A stretch of 64,000 nt of DNA from ARK-14 sp002899805 (GTDB lineage: Archaea > Thermoproteota > Thermoprotei_A > Sulfolobales > Fervidicoccaceae). Numbering within the stretch: position 1 is the stretch's first letter; each line of letters begins with the position of its first letter. The stretch covers positions 15,631-79,630 of the forward strand of contig JBAMMC010000033.1 in NCBI GenBank assembly GCA_039793985.1, read 5' to 3'. The notes beneath the pieces were generated by a model that made no database searches, was not told where the DNA came from, and saw only the letters and a program-made list of their open reading frames with translations. The translations under genes were made by a program, and so were the position numbers. Of the stretch, positions 50,769 to 59,612 are shown piece after piece.

Positions 50769-50871
50769 AGCCGCCGGCGGGGATCGAACCCGCGACCCCC
50801 GGCTTTCTCTGGCGACCTATCCTCCAAGCACCGTACGAGGCCGGTGCTCTACCGGGCTGAGCTACGGCGGC
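50769..50871 (-). tRNA. tRNA-Thr (anticodon CGT) with 29-base intron
   Basis: Minus-strand acceptor stem GCCGCCG/CGGCGGC, D-arm GCTC...GAGC, anticodon stem CCGGC/GCCGG, and T-arm GCGGG TTCGATC CCCGC. Loop C-T-CGT-A is interrupted after position 37 by an intron at 50805-50833. The flanks fold as a bulge-helix-bulge: outer GGC/GCC, bulge AAA, CTCG/AGAG with one mismatch, bulge TAC, inner GGTG/CGCC. This is the standard archaeal endonuclease site. CCA is not encoded. Confidence 0.94.
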
Positions 50872-50978
50872 ACAACGCGAAATAGTACGGTCTGCACCAT
50901 GAAGACCTGCAGTTGTCATAAATGGTACAAAAAAATTATAAAGCTTTGCTTGAAACAGAAAGATGGAGCTATGCGAAA

Positions 50979-51230
50979 ATGTCCCCCCTTACAGCTTTCA
51001 TTCTAGTTAACACAAAGATTGGAAAAGAAGGCAATGTATCGCAAAAAATAGATGAATTAATTAAAAATATGGGAGATATCAAAGGGGGTAAGGTCTATTC
51101 TCTCTTCGGAGAATACGACATGATTGTTGTTGTGGAAGCCGAAGATATAGAAACTATCGATAAGTTCGTTACTGCAGTGAGAAAGTTGGATGACGTTGTT
51201 AGGACAACTACCCTCGTATCGAGCGATTAG
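50979..51230 (+). CDS. Stand-alone RAM-domain (Lrp-type effector) protein
   Basis: About 83 residues matching only the ligand-binding half of Lrp/AsnC regulators: TAFILVNTKIGKEGNVSQK, VYSLFGEYDMIVVVEAED and VRTTTLVSSD. There is no DNA-binding domain. Such proteins form ring-like oligomers and may sense amino acids or modulate full-length Lrp proteins. The frame opens at 50922, but AAAAAATTATAAAGC at about 50930-50943 is a TATA-like box, so ATG 50979 is the likely start, with GGAG ahead. It is divergent from tRNA-Thr(CGT). Confidence 0.85.
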   Translation: MSPLTAFILVNTKIGKEGNVSQKIDELIKNMGDIKGGKVYSLFGEYDMIVVVEAEDIETIDKFVTAVRKLDDVVRTTTLVSSD

Positions 51231-51301
51231 CAATTGAGGGTTAAACAAACATAAACAGGTCTATATGGTTTCTCTCAATAAATATTGACTTGCTGAAAAT
51301 A

Positions 51302-52111
51302 TTAGTCGATTCTTTCGATGTTTATATCGTTCTCTATGTGGCGTCCATTTATTCTATATAGCCAATCGTAAAGCTTGACGTGAAACATTCCTGGCGTCTG
51401 AGCTTCTTTCGCTGCTTCGATCGATGCTGCTTTGAAAGCTGCCATACCAGCAATCGTTCCGATAAGTGGATCTTCAACAGCTATGAATGCGCCGACAATA
51501 GCGGAAACCATACAACCTAGACCTGTCACCCTATCTATCACATTTTTTACGACATCCACCTTCCCCTTTATTGCATAAGTCTCCTTTCCATTACTGACAA
51601 AATCTACCGGTCCAGTGATCCCAACAACGACTCCATATTTCAGAGCCACCGTTTTTGCTAGTTCCTTGCCTCTTTCCGCATCATATACGGCTGAATCAAC
51701 TCCCTTAGTCTTTCCGAATTCTCCAGCCAGCGAGAGTATTTCTCCAAAGTTTCCTTTTACCACCTTGACAGCTCCTGTCTCTAATATCATCGAAGAAGTT
51801 TCTGTCCTGAGTTTCGTTGCCCCTGCTCCAACAGGATCTAGAACAACGGGCTTGTTCATTTTCTTCGCTAATTTAGCAGCCATGAGCATCGAGTAGATCC
51901 ATTGGCTATCTAAAGTTCCGATATTAATAACCATAGAATCTGCGAGCGCTACCAATTCGTTCAGCTCTTCGGGAGAGTGGGCCATTATAGGTGAAGCTCC
52001 AATCGCTAGTAGAGCATTAGCAGTGGTATTCATGACCACATAATTGGTTATGTTATGAACTAGAGGTCTTTTTGCTCTTAATTTTTCAAGAGAGTCCCAT
52101 AGCCGCTCCAT
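51302..52111 (-). CDS. thiM: Hydroxyethylthiazole kinase
   Basis: Salvages the thiazole moiety of thiamine by phosphorylation. Ribokinase-like fold with PLVHNITNYVVMNTTANALLA, VVLDPVGAGATKLRT and the catalytic-loop GLGCMVSAIVGAF (the usual Cys is present). Length about 269 residues is normal. ATG 52111 is six bases after AGGTGA and is preferred to the ATG at 52117. No other thiamine gene and no TPP riboswitch are visible upstream; TTTATATTAAG near 52140 is a plausible promoter. Confidence 0.94.
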   Translation of the reverse strand: MERLWDSLEKLRAKRPLVHNITNYVVMNTTANALLAIGASPIMAHSPEELNELVALADSMVINIGTLDSQWIYSMLMAAKLAKKMNKPVVLDPVGAGATKLRTETSSMILETGAVKVVKGNFGEILSLAGEFGKTKGVDSAVYDAERGKELAKTVALKYGVVVGITGPVDFVSNGKETYAIKGKVDVVKNVIDRVTGLGCMVSAIVGAFIAVEDPLIGTIAGMAAFKAASIEAAKEAQTPGMFHVKLYDWLYRINGRHIENDINIERID

Positions 52112-52297
52112 TATCATTCACCTATAATTTGATAATTATGCTTAATATAAATAATTTATTGCTGAATTGAACCAAGCATATAAGTGGCTTAGATGTTCTA
52201 TAACTTTCCCACAATTGTAAAAACTTAATTGCTCAAAATGGCAAAAGTAATGTGAGTTGTTGTGTCATATCTCTACTATTGTGCGAGCTGATAAAAA

Positions 52298-52594
52298 TTG
52301 GTCGAACTAATAAGGATTGAAGGCGTCTCAATAAAGCAGACGGGAACAAAGGCCAACAGTTACTCTGTACGGGTCTTCATAAAAAATGTTGGAGACGAAA
52401 CGGCTGAAGTTAATAGCATATATGTTTTCAACATATATGGTAATGTTTATTGTGCTGAAGTCTTTGAGCTCAAGCTATCTCCTGGGGAGGTTGGCTCCAT
52501 ATCCATGGAGTGTGAACTTGAGAAGATGGCCCAGTATTTCGTTAAAGCTTCCACAAAGAAAGGGTATGAATCTCTCTATTCTATTTCAATTTAG
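52298..52594 (+). CDS. Orphan pilin/CARDB-like beta-sandwich protein
   Basis: 98 residues. IRIEGVSIKQTGTKANSYSV followed by RVFIKNVGDETAEVNSIYVFN is the pattern of the globular beta domain of archaeal type IV pilins and archaellins (N-x-G-x4 followed by the 'I-x-V' strand). The N-terminal class III signal and hydrophobic helix that a pilin needs is absent: in-frame stops TGA TAA lie directly upstream of TTG 52298. It may be a 5'-truncated pilin gene or a small soluble beta protein. It lies between thiM (opposite strand) and gatD. Confidence 0.5.
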   Translation: MVELIRIEGVSIKQTGTKANSYSVRVFIKNVGDETAEVNSIYVFNIYGNVYCAEVFELKLSPGEVGSISMECELEKMAQYFVKASTKKGYESLYSISI

Positions 52595-52770
52595 CTAGGA
52601 TATTTCATTAATTATCTTCACAGGAGATTTCTCAGTAAATTCATGAGTATTAACGATATTGGAGAAAGTCAGTATAATCCAGAACCAATTTCGGAACGAG
52701 GTTATTAGAAGAGAAAGTTTAAGTAATTAATGGCTTTGAGCTAAAAAGCATCTGCAGAGGGAGAATTAGA

Positions 52771-54114
52771 GTGGCTGAAAATAGAAAAGCTGATCTCCTA
52801 AGTCCAGGAAATTTTGTTAGAATATTCACAAAAAGCGGTATGGTTCTTGAAGGTCTTATCCTTCAAAGATACGAAATATTCGATCCAGATTACATAACGC
52901 TCAAATTGGACAATGGATACAACATAGGAATAAGAATTGAGAATATATCACGAATAGAAGAACTGCATGGAGCAGAAAGGCGGCATACCGTTGAATTTGT
53001 TCCCGAGTCTTTCCAGGCAGAAGTAAAGAAGGGAAAGAGAATACATATCTTGGCAACTGGGGGAACAATTGCTAGCAAAATAGACTACCTTACTGGTGGA
53101 GTGACGCCTATACTTAAGACCGAAGAATTGCTGGAAGTTATTCCAGAGCTCAGAAGCATTGCTGATTTTTCAAGTGAAGTGTTAATGAGCATCTTCAGCG
53201 AAAATATGAATCCAGCTCGCTGGGAGAACATTTCGAAAAGAGTCTATGAACTATTGAGGGAAGAACCCGACAGAAGCATACTCATTACCCATGGAACAGA
53301 TACTCTTGGGTACACAGCTGCCGCACTGAGCTTCTCCATTGGTTCTCCTTCATCTCCTATAGTTCTTTTGGGATCTCAGAGAAGCAGTGATAGACCAAGT
53401 AGCGATTCAGCCTTCAATCTGATAGCAGCATCTCTCTATGCAAAGGAGGGCCCTTGCGAAGTTGCTGTTGTAATGCATGGAGAGAGCGGAGATTCATATG
53501 CCCTTGCTCATAGAGGCACGAGAGTGAGAAAGATGCACAGTAGTAGGAGAGATGCTTTCCAAAGCATCTCCTCAATCCCAATAGCTAAGATTGAGCCTCG
53601 ATCTGGAAAAATAACCTTTCTCAGAGATGATGTGAGGAAGTGCGATAGTGTGGATAAAGGAAAAATGAATGAAGAGCCGAAGTTGAAGTTTTCCGATAAG
53701 ATTTTTCTATTAAAATTCTTCCCTGGTATGCCAGGAGATGTAATAGACTTCCTTGTGGAGAAAGGGTTCAAAGGGATCGTAATAGAGGGGACGGGGCTCG
53801 GACATGTTAGCGAAAATGTCATCGAGAGTATAAGGAATGCTGTTGAAAGAGGCACCATTGTAACAATGACCACGCAGTGTCTGTTCGGTTCAGTAAATCT
53901 CAACGTCTACAGTACAGGAAGATTGCTTCAAAAAGCCGGAGTAATAGGTTTGGGAAATATGCTTCCTGAAACTGCTTATGTGAAGCTTTCTTGGGCACTC
54001 GGGAACTTCGGTGAAGAAGAAGCTAGGAATATCATGCTCAGAAATATAGCGGGAGAATATGAAGAGCGTGAGCTGATGTCTTTCTACCCCAGGTGGTATC
54101 ACGGGGAGGTGTAA
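52771..54114 (+). CDS. gatD: Glu-tRNA(Gln) amidotransferase subunit D
   Basis: L-asparaginase-like subunit of archaeal GatDE that releases ammonia from Asn/Gln for amidation of Glu-tRNA(Gln). The N-terminal ~75 residues form the archaeal GatD-specific domain. Asparaginase motifs ILATGGTIASK (about 93-103), ITHGTDTLGYTAAAL (about 170) and the MHGESGD loop (about 234) carry the two catalytic threonines and Asp. GTG 52771 has GGGAG upstream. It is co-transcribed with gatE. Confidence 0.95.
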   Translation: MAENRKADLLSPGNFVRIFTKSGMVLEGLILQRYEIFDPDYITLKLDNGYNIGIRIENISRIEELHGAERRHTVEFVPESFQAEVKKGKRIHILATGGTIASKIDYLTGGVTPILKTEELLEVIPELRSIADFSSEVLMSIFSENMNPARWENISKRVYELLREEPDRSILITHGTDTLGYTAAALSFSIGSPSSPIVLLGSQRSSDRPSSDSAFNLIAASLYAKEGPCEVAVVMHGESGDSYALAHRGTRVRKMHSSRRDAFQSISSIPIAKIEPRSGKITFLRDDVRKCDSVDKGKMNEEPKLKFSDKIFLLKFFPGMPGDVIDFLVEKGFKGIVIEGTGLGHVSENVIESIRNAVERGTIVTMTTQCLFGSVNLNVYSTGRLLQKAGVIGLGNMLPETAYVKLSWALGNFGEEEARNIMLRNIAGEYEERELMSFYPRWYHGEV

Positions 54115-54119
54115 TTATA

Positions 54120-56048
54120 ATGGAGGCTCAGAACGATTGGAAGAAGCTTGGACTGAGAGTCGGGCTGGAGATCCACCAACAGTTGAAGACTTCTAAGAAG
54201 CTTTTCTGCAACTGCCCTGTTACTTTAGTTGAAGGAGGGATGGAAGATGTTTTTGAGCGGAGCTTGAGACCTACCAGAAGCGAGCTAGGAGAGGTAGACA
54301 TAGCTGCCTATTTTGAGTGGCAGAAAGGGAGGATCTATGAATATCATGCTCCAAGGGAAGCGTCGTGCTTGGTAGAGGCCGATGAAGAGCCTCCGCATAT
54401 GCTCAACAGAGAGGCAGTTGAGATAGCTCTTGGAATTGGTATGGCTATGAATTCGAATCCTGTTGATGAGATACATGTCATGAGGAAAATCGTCATAGAT
54501 GGATCCAATACAACCGGTTTTCAGAGAACAGCTCTAGTAGCATTAGGAGGAGAAATCAATGTCAATGGAAAAAAGATCGGAATACAGACTATCTGTGTTG
54601 AGGAAGATGCGGCGAGAAAGGGAGAAGATAGAGATAGAGTATCTTCCTACATTCTCGATAGGCTTGGAATACCCCTTATAGAGATATCAACAGCCCCGGA
54701 CATACAGAGCCCAGAAGAGGCTTCCGAAGTAGCTTCGTGGATTGGAACTCTTCTCAGACTGACTGGAAAGGTTAGGAGAGGAATCGGTACTATAAGACAA
54801 GACCTCAACATATCAATAGCCGGTGGCGAGAAGGTCGAGATAAAGGGAGTGCAGGAGCTTGATCTACTACCGAAGGCAGTCGCTCTAGAAGCTATGAGGC
54901 AGAAGAGGTTATTGGAACTGAGAGAGGAACTCAGGAGAAGGGGGATTGATAAAGAAGATTTAATTTTCACTCCAGTCGATGTGACAAACATCCTCAAATC
55001 CTCGAAGAGCAAGGTCGTCGAGAAGAATCTCTCCAAACCAGGAGGAAAGGCTCTCGCAATCTTGTTGAAGAAATTCAAGGGAATGCTCGGCTATGAGCTT
55101 CAACCTAACAGGAGGTTTGGAACTGAATTGGCGGATTACGCAAGATTCTACGGAGATGTAAAGGGGCTCTTCCATGGGGATGAGCTACCCGGCTATGGAA
55201 TTACGGAAGATGAGGTGAGAAAAGTATACGATGCTCTAGGAGGTGACCCTGAGAAAGACAACTTCATTCTAATAGTAGACGAAGAAGAAAAGGCGCTCAA
55301 ATCACTGAAGGCAGTTGTAGAAAGAATACGAGCGGCTTTCGATGGGGTTCCAAGAGAGACGAGGGCGGTTCTTCCTGATGGAACAAGCAAATTCATGAGA
55401 CCACAACCGGGTGCGGCTAGGATGTATCCTGAGACTGATATTCCCCCCATCCCAGTAACAAAGGAGATTTTAGAAAAAGCGAAAGCACTGAAACCTCCTA
55501 CTCCAGAAGAAAAGAGGAAGTACTATGAGGAACATCTAGGACTCAGCTCAAATCTCGCAGAACAGCTGGTTGGAAGCGAGCAGCAAGAGACTTTCGAAAG
55601 GCTCTACGAGCGTCTACATGGAAGTGTCGATGCCACAACAATCGCATCTCTCCTTCTCGTTCATATGATTTCTATAAAGAGAGAGGGCTTTTCTATCGAA
55701 AAGATCGGTGAGGAAAAATTGTTCCGCGTTCTCGAACTTTTCTCGGAGGGCAAGATAGCGAAAGAAGCTATCCCAGAATTGATTAAGCTCCTGGCTCAGA
55801 GACCTGAAGCGGATCCTCTGGAACTAGCGCAAAAAGCGGGGCTTCTCACTATGAGCGAGGAAGAAGTGAGGGCGATCGTCAAAAGAATAATACGAGAAAA
55901 CGAAAGAATAATAAAAGAAAGAGGGGAAAGAGCTAAGTCGTTGCTGATGGGGGCTGCCATGAAGGAGCTAAGGGGAAAGGCCCAGGGTAGCCTCGTTTCT
56001 AGGCTTATAGATGAAGAATTGAGCAATTATTTGAAGAAACAGGTTTGA
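54120..56048 (+). CDS. gatE: Glu-tRNA(Gln) amidotransferase subunit E
   Basis: GatB-family kinase/transamidase subunit specific to archaea. WKKLGLRVGLEIHQQLKTSKKLFCNC at the N-terminus (key: GLEIHQQL) and REASCLVEADEEPP form the GatB-like core. An insertion with the AspRS-type GAD domain fills the middle (about 270-410), and a helical YqeY-like tail follows. At about 642 residues it is the usual GatE length. ATG 54120 follows GGGGAGGTG, and the longer frame from 54093 overlaps gatD. Having gatDE indicates the indirect route to Gln-tRNA. Confidence 0.95.
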   Translation: MEAQNDWKKLGLRVGLEIHQQLKTSKKLFCNCPVTLVEGGMEDVFERSLRPTRSELGEVDIAAYFEWQKGRIYEYHAPREASCLVEADEEPPHMLNREAVEIALGIGMAMNSNPVDEIHVMRKIVIDGSNTTGFQRTALVALGGEINVNGKKIGIQTICVEEDAARKGEDRDRVSSYILDRLGIPLIEISTAPDIQSPEEASEVASWIGTLLRLTGKVRRGIGTIRQDLNISIAGGEKVEIKGVQELDLLPKAVALEAMRQKRLLELREELRRRGIDKEDLIFTPVDVTNILKSSKSKVVEKNLSKPGGKALAILLKKFKGMLGYELQPNRRFGTELADYARFYGDVKGLFHGDELPGYGITEDEVRKVYDALGGDPEKDNFILIVDEEEKALKSLKAVVERIRAAFDGVPRETRAVLPDGTSKFMRPQPGAARMYPETDIPPIPVTKEILEKAKALKPPTPEEKRKYYEEHLGLSSNLAEQLVGSEQQETFERLYERLHGSVDATTIASLLLVHMISIKREGFSIEKIGEEKLFRVLELFSEGKIAKEAIPELIKLLAQRPEADPLELAQKAGLLTMSEEEVRAIVKRIIRENERIIKERGERAKSLLMGAAMKELRGKAQGSLVSRLIDEELSNYLKKQV

Positions 56049-56146
56049 GCGTCGGACAAATGCCTTTTCCTCACCGTTCAGTCCTTGCCCCACCTCATCC
56101 GCCCGAAATATTGTAGTAATGACTGGAAAATATTTCTTCTTTTTTG

Positions 56147-57322
56147 TCAACTTTTGCCAGAAGATGATATTATAGCTCTCTTCACATCAGATATCGGAGC
56201 ATTAGTCCTTATTCCCTTTCTATCGAAGTGAGTTCTCGATGCTGAGTAGCCCATTTGCTTCAGAGCCTCTATGAGTTTTTGAAAGCGTGGTACATTGACC
56301 TTCAACGAAGAACAGATTTCATCTACTCTATAGTAACCTAGAGCTTCAATGTCCATTTCCCCCATTATGGATGAGATAGCTGCGCTTGTTTCAGGCAAGA
56401 TACCATCATGTGCTATCGATTCCTCCTTCATGAGTAAAACGAAGTCTCTGTTCCACATTTTCCCTATCCATAGAGGTCCTACCATTTTTTTGCATCCCCC
56501 TTCAGGAACATCACCCAGCGGAATTGCTGAAGTTAAGGCTCCCTCCTCGTTAATACAGAGGAATCCCAAACGTTTGGCAGCATTCACGGAACCAGATTTG
56601 CTTCTCTCTACGCGAAATAAAGCCTTAATGAAATGCTCTCTATAAAAAACAAAAAGAGGCTCAACTTCCCTCTCAAGATAGGAAGCGGCTCTCACAAAAG
56701 ACCCAATGAGAACTCTGGCACCGACTTCCTTAGAAAATTGTGTTTCATATATTCGCGCCCCATATCTTCTCAATGCAGTATCTCCATATCTTCCTGTCAA
56801 CGCCCCCAAATCTGTGGCTGTGAGACTCACAAATGCTCTCTTTCCTATCGATTTGATAGCAGAATCGAAATAGTATATTGGGCTACCATACGGATCTATA
56901 TCTACCGAATCAACAGGAACTTGATCGCTATCTAGTTTCAACATGAACAGTCTAGCATCGCTCCTTTCTGAGAAAAGTCTAGTTTGAGCATTGTTGAGTT
57001 CGGCGTTTCTCCTGCAATAATCTATTGCCAATGAATCTATGTCTGAAGCATAAGCGAAGATGTCATCGCTTAAAGTCTCCAAAAGGACCCGAATGGACCT
57101 AACGCAAATTCCCGAGAGAGGTTCCACAAATGTCCTTGTTCTTTCACCCATTTTCTGATATGCTCTCAGCCCAAGTATAGTCATATCCCTATTGATAGCT
57201 GAATATGGATTGTAGAAGACAGGCATCCATGAAGGCTCTATTTTACCGTCCTTTCTTATATAGGAGGAGGATATAGGAATGTAGAAAAGAGCCCTTCCTT
57301 CTCTAGCTATCTTTTCCTCCAC
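56147..57322 (-). CDS. trm1: tRNA (guanine26-N2)-dimethyltransferase
   Basis: Methylates G26 of tRNAs with SAM. N-terminal REGRALFYIPIS leads into VFYNPYSAINRDMTIL (key: NPxxxxNRD), then SDIDSLAIDYCRRNAELN for SAM binding, VDIDPYGSPIYYFDSAI for catalysis and SLTATDLGALTGRYG. At 391 residues the length is typical of archaeal Trm1. GTG 57322 overlaps the upstream THEP1 gene by 20 bases and has GGTGA. The two are co-transcribed. Confidence 0.93.
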   Translation of the reverse strand: MEEKIAREGRALFYIPISSSYIRKDGKIEPSWMPVFYNPYSAINRDMTILGLRAYQKMGERTRTFVEPLSGICVRSIRVLLETLSDDIFAYASDIDSLAIDYCRRNAELNNAQTRLFSERSDARLFMLKLDSDQVPVDSVDIDPYGSPIYYFDSAIKSIGKRAFVSLTATDLGALTGRYGDTALRRYGARIYETQFSKEVGARVLIGSFVRAASYLEREVEPLFVFYREHFIKALFRVERSKSGSVNAAKRLGFLCINEEGALTSAIPLGDVPEGGCKKMVGPLWIGKMWNRDFVLLMKEESIAHDGILPETSAAISSIMGEMDIEALGYYRVDEICSSLKVNVPRFQKLIEALKQMGYSASRTHFDRKGIRTNAPISDVKRAIISSSGKS

Positions 57323-57869
57323 TTCTCTTCACCTTTTTGATTCTTTCCAGCAGAGTTAAGTGAGCTTCCTCCCATCCCATTCTTCTCAGGTCTATTATCA
57401 GTCCTTTCTCGATTTCACTGAAGATATGTGGGAACCTAGAGGATAGAGAAATATGGAAAGTAGCTATAACATTCTTTTGCGAAACAATGGAGTCTTCTAT
57501 AGCTTCTCTGAATTCTCTGAAAGCTAACTCCATAGGACCTATCTCATCGACAATTATCAAATCAATTTCCTCATTATTTATCGCTTCTCTGAGTACAGAA
57601 GCAATTTCCTTTCCTGCTGATGGGTTGAGCCAATAGCGCCCATGTTTCATGTTATATCCAGGCTTCTGTTCAATGGATGCAAGCTCCAACTGCCTTCCCC
57701 ATGGTAAGAAGAACAAGTTGAATCCCTTCCTTTCTCCCCCAACGCTCTGTTCGGGAGTTACAAATCCCATGAATCTTAGAGAAAGCTTCTCCAAATATGG
57801 CAAGATCTTCATTATCAGCGTTGTTTTTCCTGAGCGTGGTGGTCCTGTTATGTATATCTTAACTGCCAA
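57303..57869 (-). CDS. THEP1-type nucleoside triphosphatase
   Basis: 188 residues. P-loop ITGPPRSGKTTLI (about 7-19), RGF/KGFNLF loop and Walker B LIIVDEIGPMELAF (about 104-117) match the COG1618/THEP1 family, thermophilic NTPases with a RecA-like fold whose cellular role is unsettled. TTG 57869 follows GGAGATG. It is the first gene of the THEP1-trm1 pair, so a role in RNA modification is suggested by context only. Confidence 0.9.
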   Translation of the reverse strand: MAVKIYITGPPRSGKTTLIMKILPYLEKLSLRFMGFVTPEQSVGGERKGFNLFFLPWGRQLELASIEQKPGYNMKHGRYWLNPSAGKEIASVLREAINNEEIDLIIVDEIGPMELAFREFREAIEDSIVSQKNVIATFHISLSSRFPHIFSEIEKGLIIDLRRMGWEEAHLTLLERIKKVKRSGGKDS

Positions 57870-58193
57870 CGTGCATCTCCATCGCTATAATATTTATTTT
57901 GAATCAGATTTTTACAATGACTCTCTCTAAATAAGGTATCATCCACATCACATTTTTTGTTAGCTTCATTTGTACTTTCAGTTTTCTAGGCTATTTTATT
58001 TCCTTGAAATAATGCTTCTAGGTTATCTTACTTTCTTTAGCCTTGAAACATAAGTGTTCCCCACAGAGAGGATCCTTTGTTTCTAGCATGTGTTCGGGTT
58101 CAAATCTATCATTTATTGCTGGCGTTTGAAATTATAGAACTGGAAAGCCCGCCTTTCTGAAGAAACCGAAATGAAGATTAGTAATCAACTGCG
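57870..58193. other. Intergenic region without a recognised gene
   Basis: About 320 bases between two leftward units. It presumably holds the THEP1 promoter (ATATTTATTTTG near 57890) and the 3' end of the COG1395 transcript. Two imperfect direct copies of a CTAGG[CT]TAT[TC]TTA[TC]TT block occur at about 57985 and 58016. No RNA gene could be confirmed. Confidence 0.5.
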
Positions 58194-59165
58194 CTATAGA
58201 GACAACTTCTTCAGTGAACCAATGTTCTCTTTGCTGAGAAACTCAACTTCACATTCTTCATTAGATTCCTTTCCCGGTAGCTTCTCTCCAACTATAATTA
58301 TTTTCCTCAGGTCTTTCAGATCGTTTATTTTTGCGAACTCTTCCGCCTTTTCTTCGATAGTAAGAGGCGAATTGCTGCTCTCATATCCTATCAGTATACC
58401 TCTGTCCCCTACTCTGGCAGCTAGATCGAAGAATGTTTTCTTCATACTGAAGATGTCCGCTCCAATTTCTCTGAGTGTTTCATATATTTCTCTTTCAGTT
58501 TTATTCTCTGCTGAAAGAACTTGAGAAGGTTCTATATTTGTTTCATGTGAGAATATATCGAAGGGATCGACTATATCCTCGCCGAAGAGTTCAAGTAAAC
58601 CTTCAGCATAATCTATCCTGACACCGAAGGAGTTTCTTTCGTATTCATATATAGCTTTTCTGGAAACTCCGAGCCTTTCAGCGATTTCTCCAAGGCTATA
58701 ACCCAGCTCCTCTCTTTTCTCTCTCATCTTCCTGCCCGATATCCTAACTATGAATTCTCCCTTCTTTGATATCACATAGAGTTCCTTCGAGTTGTTGAGA
58801 AGCCTACTGAGCGTTATGGGGTTTATGACAGGAACATCATCTTTCATGTAGATAACTTCATCGTGTAGGTCTATTCTTCTTTCGAACTCACTTATTATTA
58901 GAGGTTTCGAGCCAGATGCTTTACTCATTCCTTTAAGATCTCTGAGTTCATCTCTATTGATGAGTTGACTGTCTATCGTTATCTTTAGGTGGATCCTTTT
59001 CCTGTTATTTCCTCTAGACCATGCTATAATATCGATGCTCCTTTTTTCCGCTTTTTCAGGTTTTTCTATTTTTACGTATTTGAAGTCCGTTCTCTTCAGC
59101 TCGTTATGAACCTCTTCGAAGATCTCACTGAGGAGCCGTGAAGAGGCCTTTTCGCTTAACTTCAA
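58194..59165 (-). CDS. Archaeal HTH-type regulator (COG1395 family)
   Basis: 323 residues. An N-terminal ~125-residue alpha/beta domain resembling a nuclease-like fold precedes an XRE/Cro-type helix-turn-helix at about 147-180 (YSLGEIAERLGVSRKAIYEYERN, key: IAERLGVSRKAIYEYE). A C-terminal domain of about 110 residues, with FSMKKTFFDLAARVGDRGILIGY, follows. This matches a widespread archaeal family of putative regulators. TTG 59165 follows GGTGAGGG. It is the fourth gene of the nop5-flpA-UPF0216 group. Confidence 0.88.
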   Translation of the reverse strand: MKLSEKASSRLLSEIFEEVHNELKRTDFKYVKIEKPEKAEKRSIDIIAWSRGNNRKRIHLKITIDSQLINRDELRDLKGMSKASGSKPLIISEFERRIDLHDEVIYMKDDVPVINPITLSRLLNNSKELYVISKKGEFIVRISGRKMREKREELGYSLGEIAERLGVSRKAIYEYERNSFGVRIDYAEGLLELFGEDIVDPFDIFSHETNIEPSQVLSAENKTEREIYETLREIGADIFSMKKTFFDLAARVGDRGILIGYESSNSPLTIEEKAEEFAKINDLKDLRKIIIVGEKLPGKESNEECEVEFLSKENIGSLKKLSL

Positions 59166-59171
59166 GAACCC

Positions 59172-59597
59172 TCACCCCACGACGAGTTTCAGCCTAACGA
59201 GAGACGGAAACTCTCTGATCAGTTCAGATAGCTCTTCCTTTCCGATTTCCACAGGGGGTTTCCACTCGAGCTCTCCGCTATGTAGGTACCTCACCATTCT
59301 GACCTGCCAGATGTCTCCATTTACTATATATTTGATCTCGTTTTCTCCGACTATTATACTTATCTCAATCGGAAGCAGGATCTTGGATCTGAGATGCTCC
59401 GGTATCTTTTTCTTCAGTCTCTCGATCTCTTCTGCTCTCAGTATCAACCTTTCTCCAGACTTCAACTTAATCTCGGCATCTAGTCCTGAGGTATTATCAA
59501 GTGTTACTCTTTCCAGTAGCTCCTCGTTAAGGCTCTTCAGTTCTCTTAATATCCTTTGCTCCAACCCACTCAAAGTATTGCTGCAATGATCCTCCAT
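59172..59597 (-). CDS. UPF0216/DUF61 family protein
   Basis: 141 residues. KIPEHLRSKILLPIEISI is the core of archaeal UPF0216, with an N-terminal helix (GLEQRILRELKSLNEEL) and a C-terminal strand-rich part. The function is unknown. It lies between fibrillarin and the COG1395 regulator on one transcript, and genome neighbourhoods of this kind suggest a role connected with RNA processing (inference). Confidence 0.8.
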   Translation of the reverse strand: MEDHCSNTLSGLEQRILRELKSLNEELLERVTLDNTSGLDAEIKLKSGERLILRAEEIERLKKKIPEHLRSKILLPIEISIIVGENEIKYIVNGDIWQVRMVRYLHSGELEWKPPVEIGKEELSELIREFPSLVRLKLVVG

Positions 59598-59612
59598 AAC
59601 GAAAAACCATTG

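Noticed and set aside
52118..52297. Possible TPP riboswitch upstream of thiM
   Set aside because: The region is A+T-rich and lacks the conserved TPP-aptamer CTGAGA and helix elements on the minus strand.
56060..56110. Possible further copy of the GAACTACCCC repeat (minus strand GCGGATGAGG)
   Set aside because: Only a ten-base match to element C; neither end sequence nor hairpins are present.
58098..58125. tRNA T-arm-like GGTTCAAATC
   Set aside because: No pairing T-stem, no acceptor or anticodon stem around it; likely chance.
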